DNA of 17,747 nucleotides from the NCBI GenBank assembly GCA_963205035.1, contig CAUJII010000215.1, positions 1 through 17,747 of the forward strand. The letters are read 5' to 3'. The DNA is from Spirochaetota bacterium (lineage in GTDB: Bacteria > Spirochaetota > Leptospiria > Turneriellales > Turneriellaceae). A program made the position numbers and the translations under genes. Under the pieces are notes generated by a model. That model was given only the letters and a program-made list of their open reading frames with translations, was not told where the DNA came from and did not search any database. Numbering within the stretch: position 1 is the stretch's first letter; the number at the start of each line of letters is the position of its first letter. Positions 8,285 through 15,410 of this stretch are shown in pieces.

Positions 8285-9019
8285 TCAAACACGCATCAAC
8301 CGGTGTGTGTTGAGGGAGATTTTCTTACGGCCGACAAACTCGACAAGGCGACGGTCTGCGTCGCGCACAATGTCGAGATAATCGAGAAGCTTCGACATCA
8401 CGAGAACCCCGCGCATCAGCGACACGTCTTCGGAGAATTTGCCGCGAGAAATTTCTTGTTTCAAATTCACATCGTCGACAGAGTTCATGGCCCGGATAAA
8501 ATACTCGTCGCCTTCGATGCCATGCTCGATGTAAACAGGATGGATGTTGGAGTATTTGATGGCGTTTTCCGCAGCTTCGGTAACCGAAATTACAATTTCA
8601 TCGCGCTGCGCGTTTGAAATCCCTTTGACTTCGCAAAAATTCTGAACCCGTGAACGAATATATTGAAGCGGTGAAAATTGGAGCGTATTGCTGACAAAGA
8701 AGCTTTCGCTTGTCGCGGAGTAACACGCCCAGTCACGGCGGTTGCGCCAACGCAGTTCGCTATAAGGCAAGATGACCTCGGTAAGACCTGCGTCAAAGAG
8801 ACGAATCAGTTCGTTTTGCAAGGTCGACTCGTCGAGGGTTATCGAATCGTAGCGATGGATGTCGCCGACCTGTTTTTCAAGAAAGGGCGTCAGTTCTGTT
8901 AGATTGTCTGGCAGAGTTTCTTTCGCGAGCTGACGATACATTTCGACCCACTGCCGAAAATTTTCTGCGCTCCCGTGTACGCCGGCTTGAAATATGACCT
9001 CCAAAATGCCGTGTTGCAC
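8285..9019 (-). CDS. RsbW/SpoIIAB-like (HATPase_c) protein with novel N-terminal domain and degenerate ATP loops
   Basis: This 244-residue protein has a C-terminal half (about 118-235) that follows the anti-sigma kinase ATPase fold. ISNAQRDEIVISVTEAAENAIKYSN carries the N-box, with Glu148 and Asn152. The Asp-x-Gly-x-Gly box expected after the central strand is replaced by IRAMNSVDD. The glycine-rich lid is reduced to SLMRGVLVMSKLLDYLDI. ATP binding is therefore uncertain. The first ~115 residues are unrecognised. The start is taken as GTG 9019, because an in-frame stop lies just upstream. A GAGG sits only 2 bases before it, which is unusually close, so ATG 8941 is an alternative. It is transcribed with fliO-fliP upstream and the lipoprotein and caspase-like genes downstream. 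A role in partner-switching regulation is inferred only. Confidence 0.65.
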   Translation of the reverse strand: MQHGILEVIFQAGVHGSAENFRQWVEMYRQLAKETLPDNLTELTPFLEKQVGDIHRYDSITLDESTLQNELIRLFDAGLTEVILPYSELRWRNRRDWACYSATSESFFVSNTLQFSPLQYIRSRVQNFCEVKGISNAQRDEIVISVTEAAENAIKYSNIHPVYIEHGIEGDEYFIRAMNSVDDVNLKQEISRGKFSEDVSLMRGVLVMSKLLDYLDIVRDADRRLVEFVGRKKISLNTHRLMRV

Positions 9020-9160
9020 AACCTCAATTCACGGTAATGCGCCTCACGGTCAAGAAATAAATGAATTATTCGGTATTTTTTCAATTCGGGTCGAAGATGA
9101 CCTCGTGTCAGCCGCGAACTTACGCACCTCGTGTGCCTTCACACACCGCAAAGATGCCAG

Positions 9161-9228
9161 CACTTCGACAAGCTCAGTGCAAGCCATGGCAGCGGTGTAG
9201 TTCGGCGGTCCCTGAGCCTGTCGAAGGG
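9161..9228. repeat. REP/REPIN-type inverted pair
   Basis: Two 19-bp units, CACTTCGACAAGCTCAGTG (9161-9179) and CCCTGAGCCTGTCGAAGGG (9210-9228), are inverted relative to each other and separated by 30 bases. This is the REP-like motif dispersed through many bacterial genomes, usually mobilised in trans by a Y1/RAYT transposase. Each unit also has self-complementary ends (CACT/AGTG and CCCT/AGGG). It fills the gap between fliP and the RsbW-like gene. No transposase gene is visible here. Confidence 0.85.
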
Positions 9229-9242
9229 CGCGTCCTGCGCCT

Positions 9243-10001
9243 TCACCCATAACTCCGCACAATTTCATAAGTGAGTAGCGTCCAACCGTCGACTAAAACA
9301 AAGAGGATAATCTTAAACGGCAGCGAAATCATGACCGGCGGTAGCATCATCATTCCCATCGACATCAGAACACTCGCAACCACCATGTCGATAATCAGAA
9401 ACGGAATGAAGAGATAGATACCGATAATGAAAGCCTTCTTGATTTCTGTCAGCATGAAAGCAGGAATCAAAACCTGCATCGAAACATCGTCTATCGTTTT
9501 CGGTCTTTCCGCCTTGCTCAAGCGAACAAAGAGCGCGATTTCCTTTATCCCTTCTCGCCCAATCTGTTTAATCATAAACTTGCGAAGCGGGATCGCGGCC
9601 TCTTTGAAAAATGTCGTATTGCTGATTTTGCCGTCGAGGTATGGGGTAATCGCGCGCTTATTCATGTCGTTGAAAGTCGGTGCCATGATAAAGAACGTCA
9701 CAAAGAGCGCCAGAGAAACCATCACCTGATTCGGAGGCATGTTCTGGAGACTCAACGCACGCTTCATAAAATCGAACACAATAATAATTTTCGTAAAAGA
9801 AGTAAGCATCAAAATGATGGCGGGCGCAAGAGAAAGAATCGTCAGGAGCAAGAGAATCTGCATCGAGAGCGCGACTTGCTGCGGCGTCTTCGCCTGCGTG
9901 ATGTTAAAATCGACGCGTGGGATGGGAACCTGCTGTGCAGCGAGAGAAAAAATGCCGCCTAAAAGAACGAACGCGCAGAGAACGAAGAGTAGACGCTTCA
10001 T
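9243..10001 (-). CDS. fliP: flagellar type III export apparatus protein FliP
   Basis: FliP forms the core pore of the flagellar export gate, together with FliQ and FliR, in the inner membrane. The ~252-residue product has an N-terminal signal-like helix (MKRLLFVLCAFVLLGG). The FliP core follows, with LAPAIILMLTSFTKIIIVF, a SLALFVTFFIMAP block, and the C-terminal helices IGIYLFIPFLIIDMVVAS and MMMLPPVMISLPFKI. The start is taken at ATG 10001, which forms an ATGA overlap with the fliO stop. An in-frame TTG at 10016 is less likely. No fliQ, fliR, flhB or flhA follows, although these usually come next. A REP element and an RsbW-like gene follow instead. Confidence 0.95.
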   Translation of the reverse strand: MKRLLFVLCAFVLLGGIFSLAAQQVPIPRVDFNITQAKTPQQVALSMQILLLLTILSLAPAIILMLTSFTKIIIVFDFMKRALSLQNMPPNQVMVSLALFVTFFIMAPTFNDMNKRAITPYLDGKISNTTFFKEAAIPLRKFMIKQIGREGIKEIALFVRLSKAERPKTIDDVSMQVLIPAFMLTEIKKAFIIGIYLFIPFLIIDMVVASVLMSMGMMMLPPVMISLPFKIILFVLVDGWTLLTYEIVRSYG

Positions 10002-10711
10002 GGCTTTTCCCGCCAATCGAATTTGTCAGATTTTAACTTGCGCAGCCTGTCGAGCGATTGCTGCCTCTGTGCCTCGAAGTTCTGGGGTGATTTCTCAGAC
10101 ACTTCTTCGCCGAGTGGAACGATTTCTTTCTTGCGCAATTTATCTGTGATGTTTGTCTTGATGCTGCGCGAAAGCTCGGAGAGAAAATCAACGGGCGGTT
10201 TTTCAGAATCGGTTGCGCAATCGAGCTTGATGCGGTCGATAGTGTATTTATCCGTCACCTCGCTGATGAGTTGAATCGAATTCTCACTCACCCCTAAGAC
10301 AAGAAGCTTTCCCGCCATCTCAATAATTTGGATGCGTTGCCGTGGCCCCAAAGGGTATTCATAAAGACTCGTCAGCGCAGTCATCGCTTGTTGCGGCAAA
10401 TTGCGTTTGAATTTGTAGAGACGAAAAATACCGTAAAAAATCCCCAACAGAATTGCCAGCGTCAAAAGCGTGCGCACGAACTGCCAAAAGACCGAAGGCT
10501 TTTCTGTCTGTTGTGCGTCGCGCTCTGGCGAACTTGAAAGTTCCTTTTGTAGTTGCTTCTCGAAATCTGCAAACTCGGATTTTTCTTTCGCCGGTTTGGG
10601 CGCTGCTTCTTCGGTTTTTTTTTCGGCCGTGGTATTGATATCGGTTACCGCGCTTTGCGGCAGAAGCGGGGCAAAGAGCGAGAGCGCACACAAAAGAAGG
10701 GTGACACGCAT
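9998..10711 (-). CDS. fliO: flagellar biosynthesis protein FliO
   Basis: FliO is a small bitopic membrane protein that helps FliP assemble in the flagellar export gate. The 237-residue product has an N-terminal signal-like segment (MRVTLLLCALSLFAPLLPQS), a charged Lys/Glu-rich stretch to about 72, and one TM helix near 76-97. The cytoplasmic FliO core follows: YEYPLGPRQRIQIIEMAGK, then LLVLGVSENSIQLISEV. A charged tail completes it. This is longer than the enterobacterial protein, as expected for a form with a periplasmic N-terminal extension. It overlaps fliP by 4 bases. The ATG at 10711 has no strong Shine-Dalgarno. The P1 gene ends 83 bases upstream on the same strand, so fliO-fliP may receive read-through from it. 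Confidence 0.9.
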   Translation of the reverse strand: MRVTLLLCALSLFAPLLPQSAVTDINTTAEKKTEEAAPKPAKEKSEFADFEKQLQKELSSSPERDAQQTEKPSVFWQFVRTLLTLAILLGIFYGIFRLYKFKRNLPQQAMTALTSLYEYPLGPRQRIQIIEMAGKLLVLGVSENSIQLISEVTDKYTIDRIKLDCATDSEKPPVDFLSELSRSIKTNITDKLRKKEIVPLGEEVSEKSPQNFEAQRQQSLDRLRKLKSDKFDWREKP

Positions 10712-10794
10712 ACGGAACAGTAATGCGACATAATCAATTCAGCGCGGCAAGAAGAAAAGCTCCGCCCCGTCAAGGTCGCTTGCTGACCAACTTT

Positions 10795-11397
10795 CTATAC
10801 AACCTCTACTCTGGGGCGTCGCCTTATGTTATATGCAGGTTCGTAGGCAATGGATGTATTCTTGGTACGACACTTTTTCGCGATGAGAACCGCCTTCCGA
10901 GCAGTTTCGAGCCCGCCGTTCTCATTTTTTTCGGTGGCTTTTTGGTAGTTAATAAAATAGTCAGGAAAACTCTTGCGCCGGGCATACCGCGCCGCCCAGA
11001 AACAGTGATTCCGCGCGGAGAACGCCGACCCGCGCCGGGGCGAATGCAGATACATCTCGACAAATCGCGGCATGAACACCCGAATCGCGAAGTCGACGAA
11101 CCGCGAGACCGACTCGCCCGAATGAATCGTCCGCTGCCAAAGCACGCCGTACAAGTTCTTATCAACTCGCCAGGGCCTAATGACGTATTTTGTCTCGTCA
11201 GTCTGGATATTGTACCGACGTGCGGACACGGTCCAAGCACCGCCGGAGCGCCAGCGTAATACCGTCTCCTTGCAGAGCCGCGAAATGATTTCGCCCTCGC
11301 CCCATTTAATCCCATGCCGGGCAAAAATGAGTTGTGCAGCTTTGAGCCGCCGGTACGATTTCTCGCGCAGCGAAACCGATGTCTGATGATATTCCAT
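10795..11397 (-). CDS. P1: uncharacterised helical/RHH-like protein, distant DUF1564-like paralogue of P2
   Basis: This 200-residue basic protein has no firmly recognised family. Two helical modules are visible. The first is at about 7-50 (SVSLREKSYRRLKAAQ then EGEIISRLCKETVLRW). The second is at about 76-117 (WRVDKNLYGVLWQRTIHSG then ESVSRFVDFAIRVFM). Each resembles the strand-helix-turn-helix order of ribbon-helix-helix proteins, and the second recalls the '..LG.LA..HGVSRC.LF.YL' block of Leptospira DUF1564. The same order occurs in P2 (16901-17470). The C-terminal ~75 residues are Lys/Arg-rich. ATG 11397 was chosen because GGGAGAGG lies 5 bases upstream and the 40-bp element shared with P2 precedes that. 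The overlapping antisense and alternative frames lack such support. It lies just upstream of fliO, in the same direction. DNA binding and autoregulation are inferences. Confidence 0.6.
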   Translation of the reverse strand: MEYHQTSVSLREKSYRRLKAAQLIFARHGIKWGEGEIISRLCKETVLRWRSGGAWTVSARRYNIQTDETKYVIRPWRVDKNLYGVLWQRTIHSGESVSRFVDFAIRVFMPRFVEMYLHSPRRGSAFSARNHCFWAARYARRKSFPDYFINYQKATEKNENGGLETARKAVLIAKKCRTKNTSIAYEPAYNIRRRPRVEVV

Positions 11398-11412
11398 AAA
11401 TCCCTCTCCCTA

Positions 11413-11452
11413 TATATATTAAATACCCAGAAACCATGTTTTTTTCTCACGA
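11413..11452 (-). promoter_or_regulatory. 40-bp element shared with the P2 gene (copy 1)
   Basis: Read on the minus strand, it is TCGTGAGAAAAAAAC, then 4 variable bases, TTTCT, 1 variable base, and GGTATTTAATATATA. It matches copy 2 (16851-16890) at 35 of 40 positions with no gaps. It ends 15 bases before the P1 ATG, with the Shine-Dalgarno in between. The A7 tract and the TATTTAATATATA stretch suggest a promoter or a structured leader. Confidence 0.7.
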
Positions 11453-11490
11453 AATTTGAACTTTTTTCAAAAACCGAAAAAAAGTGGAGA

Positions 11491-11512
11491 TTTTGTAATA
11501 ACTATTACAAAA
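11491..11512. promoter_or_regulatory. perfect palindrome upstream of P1 (operator candidate)
   Basis: The arms TTTTGTAATA (11491-11500) and TATTACAAAA (11503-11512) are perfect reverse complements around a 2-base spacer. The GTAAT/ATTAC core superficially resembles Fur-family (Zur or PerR) boxes. It lies 38 bases upstream of the shared element and also upstream of the plus-strand operon at 11618, so it could control either direction. Confidence 0.55.
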
Positions 11513-11617
11513 AAATAAGGTGTTAGCAAGAGTTGAAATTCTCGGCCGAGTTTAGGCCGTCACTCGCACCCCTCGGCGTTATCAAATTCAAATTCCCAGT
11601 AGACGAGCGCGCTCCGT

Positions 11618-12127
11618 TTGCAAACGTTTCCTGTGGCGTTAGTGAGTTTCTTCTTTATTATTTTGGCGTTCGTCGCGGTTATCTTTCAGTTAGTGACGCC
11701 ACTCTTGCTCAATTTGCCAGCGATGGCGTTAGTCGTATTAACTCTCTTGATTGCATGGTATTATTTTAAGAGGCGACGGAAGAAGGTGAAAGTCCCACTT
11801 TTTTCAGGGCTTAACCTTGCGATCCAATTTATCATTTTTCTATTGAGCCTTGCCGTTTTCTTCGTTGTTACTTTGCCGAACGAAAACCCCGAAGACTCAC
11901 CAGCGGTCATCAACGCCGTCAGACGCGTGCTCGTGCGCAACGGCTGGGTTTCCCAAGAGAGCGTAAAAGTGCCGGCACCAAACACAAACACAAACGCAAA
12001 CACAAACGCCGCACCGATAGAAATCAACGCACCCAAAGCCGACAAGATTGAGTTCAAAATCGAAGACGCGTCTAAAGAAAAAGGCGATACTAATCCACCC
12101 GTAACAAAAGAGGAAAGCCATGAATAA
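11618..12127 (+). CDS. hypothetical small membrane protein (operon leader)
   Basis: This is a 169-residue protein with no recognised family. It has three likely TM helices: about 5-27 (VALVSFFFIILAFVAVIF), about 31-50 (LPAMALVVLTLLIAWYYF), and about 67-88 (LAIQFIIFLLSLAVFFVV). A basic patch, KRRRKKVK, follows the second. The C-terminal half is a hydrophilic, charged tail, including an Asn-rich linker (PNTNTNANTNA) encoded by a hexanucleotide tandem repeat. The start is uncertain. TTG 11618 gives the longest form but has no good Shine-Dalgarno, and GTG 11633, GTG 11642 and ATG 11723 are also in frame. Its stop overlaps the next gene's ATG by 8 bases, indicating a tight operon with the glmM-nudix-gpsA genes. 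Confidence 0.6.
   Translation: MQTFPVALVSFFFIILAFVAVIFQLVTPLLLNLPAMALVVLTLLIAWYYFKRRRKKVKVPLFSGLNLAIQFIIFLLSLAVFFVVTLPNENPEDSPAVINAVRRVLVRNGWVSQESVKVPAPNTNTNANTNAAPIEINAPKADKIEFKIEDASKEKGDTNPPVTKEESHE
11979..12008 (+). repeat. in-frame tandem hexanucleotide repeat
   Basis: Five consecutive CAAACR units (R is A or G) encode the alternating Asn/Thr/Ala linker of the membrane protein. The period is a multiple of three, so a change in copy number would lengthen or shorten the linker without a frameshift. Confidence 0.8.
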
Positions 12128-12482
12128 CGTCTATCGTGTCTTGCTTTTCGTTTATCTCATTATATTACTCATCCTCGCCTTCCTACCTTTGACAGGCTAT
12201 TGGGCGGCACTCGGCACGCTGCCCATTTTGGGTGTCTATCTTTACAGACGCTTGATTCTTGAAACGCAAGATGGAGCCGTTGTAACACGCCGTGTTTTTC
12301 TATTTGCGTTTTTTGTTTTCCTGTGCGGTTTTGTGCTCAATCTTTTTTGTACGATGTACACGACATGCCGCATGAGAGAGTTCCGTCAAGAGATCGAGAA
12401 GAGCAAAGTGCGCATCGGGATAGAACTCCAAGAAACGCATCCAGAAGCAGAACAAGGAGTCCCGAAGAGAGCCCAACCATGA
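12120..12482 (+). CDS. hypothetical small membrane protein with coiled tail
   Basis: This is a 120-residue protein with no recognised family. It has three hydrophobic segments: about 5-24 (YRVLLFVYLIILLILAFLPL), about 27-43, and about 59-80 (RVFLFAFFVFLCGFVLNLF). A charged C-terminal tail of about 35 residues (REFRQEIEKSKVRIGIELQE) may be helical and cytoplasmic. Three Cys lie at or near the membrane (FLCGF, LFCTMYTTC). ATG 12120 lies inside the end of the preceding gene (8-base overlap), and its stop overlaps the start of the glmM-type gene (ATGA), so it is translationally coupled on both sides. Its relation to sugar-phosphate metabolism is unknown. Confidence 0.65.
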   Translation: MNNVYRVLLFVYLIILLILAFLPLTGYWAALGTLPILGVYLYRRLILETQDGAVVTRRVFLFAFFVFLCGFVLNLFCTMYTTCRMREFRQEIEKSKVRIGIELQETHPEAEQGVPKRAQP

Positions 12483-13828
12483 TGTACGAATCACCGACCT
12501 TAAAATTCTCTATCTCCGGACTGAGAGGGGTTTATCCCGACGATATCTCGCCCGAAAAATGGGTCGAGTACGTGCGTGCATACGCGACAGTTTTGCCGAA
12601 AGGCGCTATCGCCATCGCAAGAGACGCTCGGCAGACAGGGCCAGCCCTCTTGCAACTCACGGTGGGAGTGCTTAACCTCTTAGGAAGAGACGTGCACGAT
12701 CTGGGACTTGTTCCGACACCGACGATTAAAGCGTATGTGAAAGAAAAAAAGCTTGCGGGCGGGCTCATGGTGAGCGCGTCGCATAACCCTGCCGAATATA
12801 ACGCGCTGAAATTTATCAAGAAAGACGGTTTCTTCTTTGATAAAACCGATAACGAGCGCTTTGTCGATGCGCTTGAAGCGCGGCCTCATTGGGGAAATTT
12901 CAAGGTTCAGGGAAAAAGACTCGATTGCCATGCAATCGCGATAGACACGCACGTTCAATCGATATTAAAAATTGTGAAGAAGCCGCGTAAGAAACTCACT
13001 GTGGTCGTCGATCCTGTCGGCTCCTGCGGCGGAGAGATTGCATTGTTACTCCTCAAGAAGATGGGTGTTAAAGTCCACGCAATCCATTTAGAAGAAACAC
13101 CGCAATTTCCGAGGCCGCCGGAACCCACGGCTTCGGCACTCAAGAAATTATCGCAAGCGGTTAAGCGCCACAAGGCAGATGTAGGATTTGCATTCGACCC
13201 CGACGCCGACAGACTCTCTCTCGTCGATGAGAAGGGAGTCGCGATTGGTGAGGAATACACGCTTCCTTTAGCGGTCTTAGCTGCGGCACGGCCGGGGGAT
13301 ACGATCGTTGCGAACCTTTCGACATCGATGCTCACAGAACGTGCAGCGCTTTTGCGCAAGTGCCGCTTCGCTCGTGCGGCAGTCGGCGAAGCGAACGTCG
13401 TTCAAGAGATGCTCAAGCGCAAGTCCACCTTGGGAGGCGAAGGAAACGGGGGAGTCATCGATGAGCGTATTCCCTCGTTCGGGCGCGATGCACTCGCTGG
13501 AGTGGCGCATATCGTGAGTCTTTTGAGTAGCGACAAAAAAACATTGTCGGATTGGGTGAAGAGTCTGCCGCAATATACGATGGTCAAAGAAGTACGCAAG
13601 AACGTCACAGAGCCCGAGATGGCGAGCGCGGTGCGTCGCTTTGCCTCTGTCTTCACAAGGCCCAAACTCGATAGACGCGACGGGTATCACCTGAGCGGAA
13701 CGATGGAAGATGGTGCTCCGTACTGGTTGCATCTACGATCCTCTAACACAGAACCTGTGGTCCGGATTATTGCCGAGACGACGAGCCGCAAAAATATCCA
13801 AGCGCTTTTGGCGGCACTCGGTCTATGA
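12479..13828 (+). CDS. glmM: phosphoglucosamine/phosphohexose mutase (GlmM-type)
   Basis: This cytoplasmic alpha-D-phosphohexomutase has 449 residues, close to the GlmM norm (about 445). If it is GlmM, it converts glucosamine-6-phosphate to glucosamine-1-phosphate for UDP-GlcNAc, peptidoglycan and LPS synthesis. Four family loops are visible: the phosphoserine loop MVSASHNP (Ser101), the Mg-binding loop DPDADR (Asp240, 242, 244), the sugar-specificity loop GGEGNGG (319-325), and the phosphate-binding loop RSSNTEPVVR (420-429). The GGEGNGG form differs from the usual bacterial GlmM GGEQSGH and recalls archaeal-type mutases, so phosphogluco- or phosphomannomutase activity is possible. The frame opens upstream to 12323, but ATG 12479 fits the family N-terminus and gives the ATGA overlap with the previous gene. 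Confidence 0.85.
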   Translation: MMYESPTLKFSISGLRGVYPDDISPEKWVEYVRAYATVLPKGAIAIARDARQTGPALLQLTVGVLNLLGRDVHDLGLVPTPTIKAYVKEKKLAGGLMVSASHNPAEYNALKFIKKDGFFFDKTDNERFVDALEARPHWGNFKVQGKRLDCHAIAIDTHVQSILKIVKKPRKKLTVVVDPVGSCGGEIALLLLKKMGVKVHAIHLEETPQFPRPPEPTASALKKLSQAVKRHKADVGFAFDPDADRLSLVDEKGVAIGEEYTLPLAVLAAARPGDTIVANLSTSMLTERAALLRKCRFARAAVGEANVVQEMLKRKSTLGGEGNGGVIDERIPSFGRDALAGVAHIVSLLSSDKKTLSDWVKSLPQYTMVKEVRKNVTEPEMASAVRRFASVFTRPKLDRRDGYHLSGTMEDGAPYWLHLRSSNTEPVVRIIAETTSRKNIQALLAALGL

Positions 13829-14325
13829 AAGTTCTCTACCGCGACAAAGATTTAGCGTTTACTTTGGTCAAAACGCGCTTCGGCGAAAAACCGCTTTTGC
13901 AACACCCGCACGCCGCAGGTATCCTGCCTGTTGAAATTTTACAGACAGGAAAAAAGTTTTTGTGGATGGTCGAACAATACCGCTTGGGTTCGGGCGCCAA
14001 ATCGTGGGAGATACCCGCAGGGAAAAAAAAGAATAACGAGACGATTTTGCAATGCGCGAAGCGCGAACTTGCCGAAGAAGCGGGGTTTGCGGCAAGGCAC
14101 TGGAAAAAACACCTGCAGTATCATCCTGCAATCGGCATCTCCACCGAAGTCTTGCATCTATTTACCGCCCGCACGCTCAAAGATGCGTGGGCAAAACCCG
14201 ACAGCGACGAAGTCTTCTCGAACAAAAAAGCGTTCAGCGAACGCGAAATAAAACGTATGATCAAGAGCCAGCGCATCAGCGACAGCAAAACGCTTTTGGC
14301 CGCTTGGGTTTTTGAAACCCTTTAG
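13825..14325 (+). CDS. Nudix hydrolase, ADP-ribose pyrophosphatase type
   Basis: This 166-residue protein has a complete Nudix box at residues 66-88. It runs GKKKNNE, seven residues, REL, A, EEAGF, so every residue of the GX5EX7REUXEEXGU signature is present. Nudix enzymes cleave nucleoside diphosphates linked to another moiety. The upstream segments MVEQYRLGSGAKSWEIPAG and HPHAAGILPV resemble ADP-ribose or ADP-sugar pyrophosphatases (family inference; the substrate is not determined). Its ATG overlaps the mutase stop (ATGA), so the two are translationally coupled. An ADP-sugar or nucleotide-sugar role would fit that neighbour. The gpsA gene follows after 43 bases. Confidence 0.9.
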   Translation: MKVLYRDKDLAFTLVKTRFGEKPLLQHPHAAGILPVEILQTGKKFLWMVEQYRLGSGAKSWEIPAGKKKNNETILQCAKRELAEEAGFAARHWKKHLQYHPAIGISTEVLHLFTARTLKDAWAKPDSDEVFSNKKAFSEREIKRMIKSQRISDSKTLLAAWVFETL

Positions 14326-14368
14326 CCTCCTTCTTTTCGATTGCCACGAGAGCTAAAAGGTTTTCCTT

Positions 14369-15370
14369 GTGCCTATGCGTATTGCAGTCATAGGCGCAGG
14401 GTCGTTTGGCACCGCGCTCGCAAAACTTACCGCCGAAAACGGACACGACGTGCTCCTTTGGAGCCATTCGAAAGATACGGCTCAGGAAATTGAATCAAAA
14501 CGCGAGAACACAATTTATCTGCGCTCGATTCCTTTGCCCGAAAATTTGGGCGTCACAACAGACTTCGACGCGGCTATCAATCACGCAGAACTGATTGTTA
14601 GCGCGACTCCAACGCAGGCAATCCGCGAAGTGTATGGGAGCGAAAACCGTGCCGCTAAAATAAACGTACCTCTCGTCGTCGCTTCTAAAGGAATTGAAAA
14701 AAAAACGCACCTCCTCGTGTGTGAATTATTTACCGAAATTTTTGGAGAAAGCAAAAAAAAGAATCTATACTTTTTGAGCGGGCCTTCTTTCGCGCGGGAG
14801 ATGGCCCTCAAAATGCCGACCGCGATTACTATTGCAGGTTATGCGACCGAAAGTCTGCCAGAGATTCAGAAGGTGTTCCATAACGAATACTTCCGTGCGT
14901 ATGCCACCGCTGACGTCGTCGGCGTCGAATTAGGCGGCGCACTGAAAAATGTCATGGCCATCGCAACGGGAATCGCCGATGGCTTGAAGCTCGGCAGCAA
15001 CACGCGCGCGGCAATCATTACACGGGGTCTCGCGGAAATTGCGCGCCTCGGAGAAAAACTCGGCGCAAAGCCTATGACCTTCATGGGACTTGCGGGTATG
15101 GGTGACCTGGTACTCACTTGCACGGGAGATTTGTCGCGGAACCGCACCGTGGGCTTGAAGCTTGGGCAAGGAATGTCGCTCGAGGAAATTCAAAGCGAAA
15201 TGCGCATGGTCGCCGAAGGAGTTCCCACAACCGAAAGCGCTTATGAGTTAGCCCAGAAGCTGGGGGTCGATTTACCGATCACAGCGGCAGTCTATCATAT
15301 TCTTTACAAGAATATGCCTGCTCGTGCGGCAATCCACGAACTCATGGGGCGCGCCAGCAAGTTTGAATAG
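14369..15370 (+). CDS. gpsA: glycerol-3-phosphate dehydrogenase [NAD(P)+]
   Basis: GpsA reduces dihydroxyacetone phosphate to sn-glycerol-3-phosphate, the backbone of membrane phospholipids, in the cytoplasm. The 333-residue length is typical. The N-terminal Rossmann motif is IAVIGAGSFGTALA (glycines at 9, 11 and 14). The blocks VSATPTQAIREV and FLSGPSFAREM follow. The C-terminal domain has GGALKNVMAIATGIADG, with the catalytic Lys at about 193, then LAGMGDLVLTCTGDLSRNR. GTG 14369 is preferred over ATG 14375 because AAAAGG at 14355-14360 is 8 bases before it. It is the last gene of the 11618-15370 operon. Confidence 0.96.
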   Translation: MPMRIAVIGAGSFGTALAKLTAENGHDVLLWSHSKDTAQEIESKRENTIYLRSIPLPENLGVTTDFDAAINHAELIVSATPTQAIREVYGSENRAAKINVPLVVASKGIEKKTHLLVCELFTEIFGESKKKNLYFLSGPSFAREMALKMPTAITIAGYATESLPEIQKVFHNEYFRAYATADVVGVELGGALKNVMAIATGIADGLKLGSNTRAAIITRGLAEIARLGEKLGAKPMTFMGLAGMGDLVLTCTGDLSRNRTVGLKLGQGMSLEEIQSEMRMVAEGVPTTESAYELAQKLGVDLPITAAVYHILYKNMPARAAIHELMGRASKFE

Positions 15371-15404
15371 TTAGTCGGGGCGGCGGCTTGCGCATAGTTA
15401 GTCG
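15367..15404 (+). repeat. 11-bp direct repeat at the gpsA / dsbD junction
   Basis: ATAGTTAGTCG occurs at 15367-15377, including the gpsA stop, and again at 15394-15404. It lies in the 40-base convergent gap and probably reflects a small local duplication. No hairpin with a T-tract, and so no clear terminator, was found here. Confidence 0.4.
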
Positions 15405-15410
15405 CGGGAA

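Noticed and set aside
10723..11259. 178-codon plus-strand open frame opposite P1
   Set aside because: It has no Shine-Dalgarno, its composition is Pro/Arg-rich, and it shows no family resemblance. P1 on the other strand has a strong Shine-Dalgarno, the shared element and similarity to P2.
10824..11450. 208-codon minus-strand frame overlapping P1 and starting in the shared element
   Set aside because: Beyond the conserved element it is Arg/Ser/Gly-rich and shadow-like. The copy-2 counterpart stops after 12 codons.
11533..11769. 78-codon plus-strand frame before the membrane-protein operon
   Set aside because: It overlaps the better-supported membrane protein in another frame. It starts at a TTG without a ribosome-binding site and has no motif.
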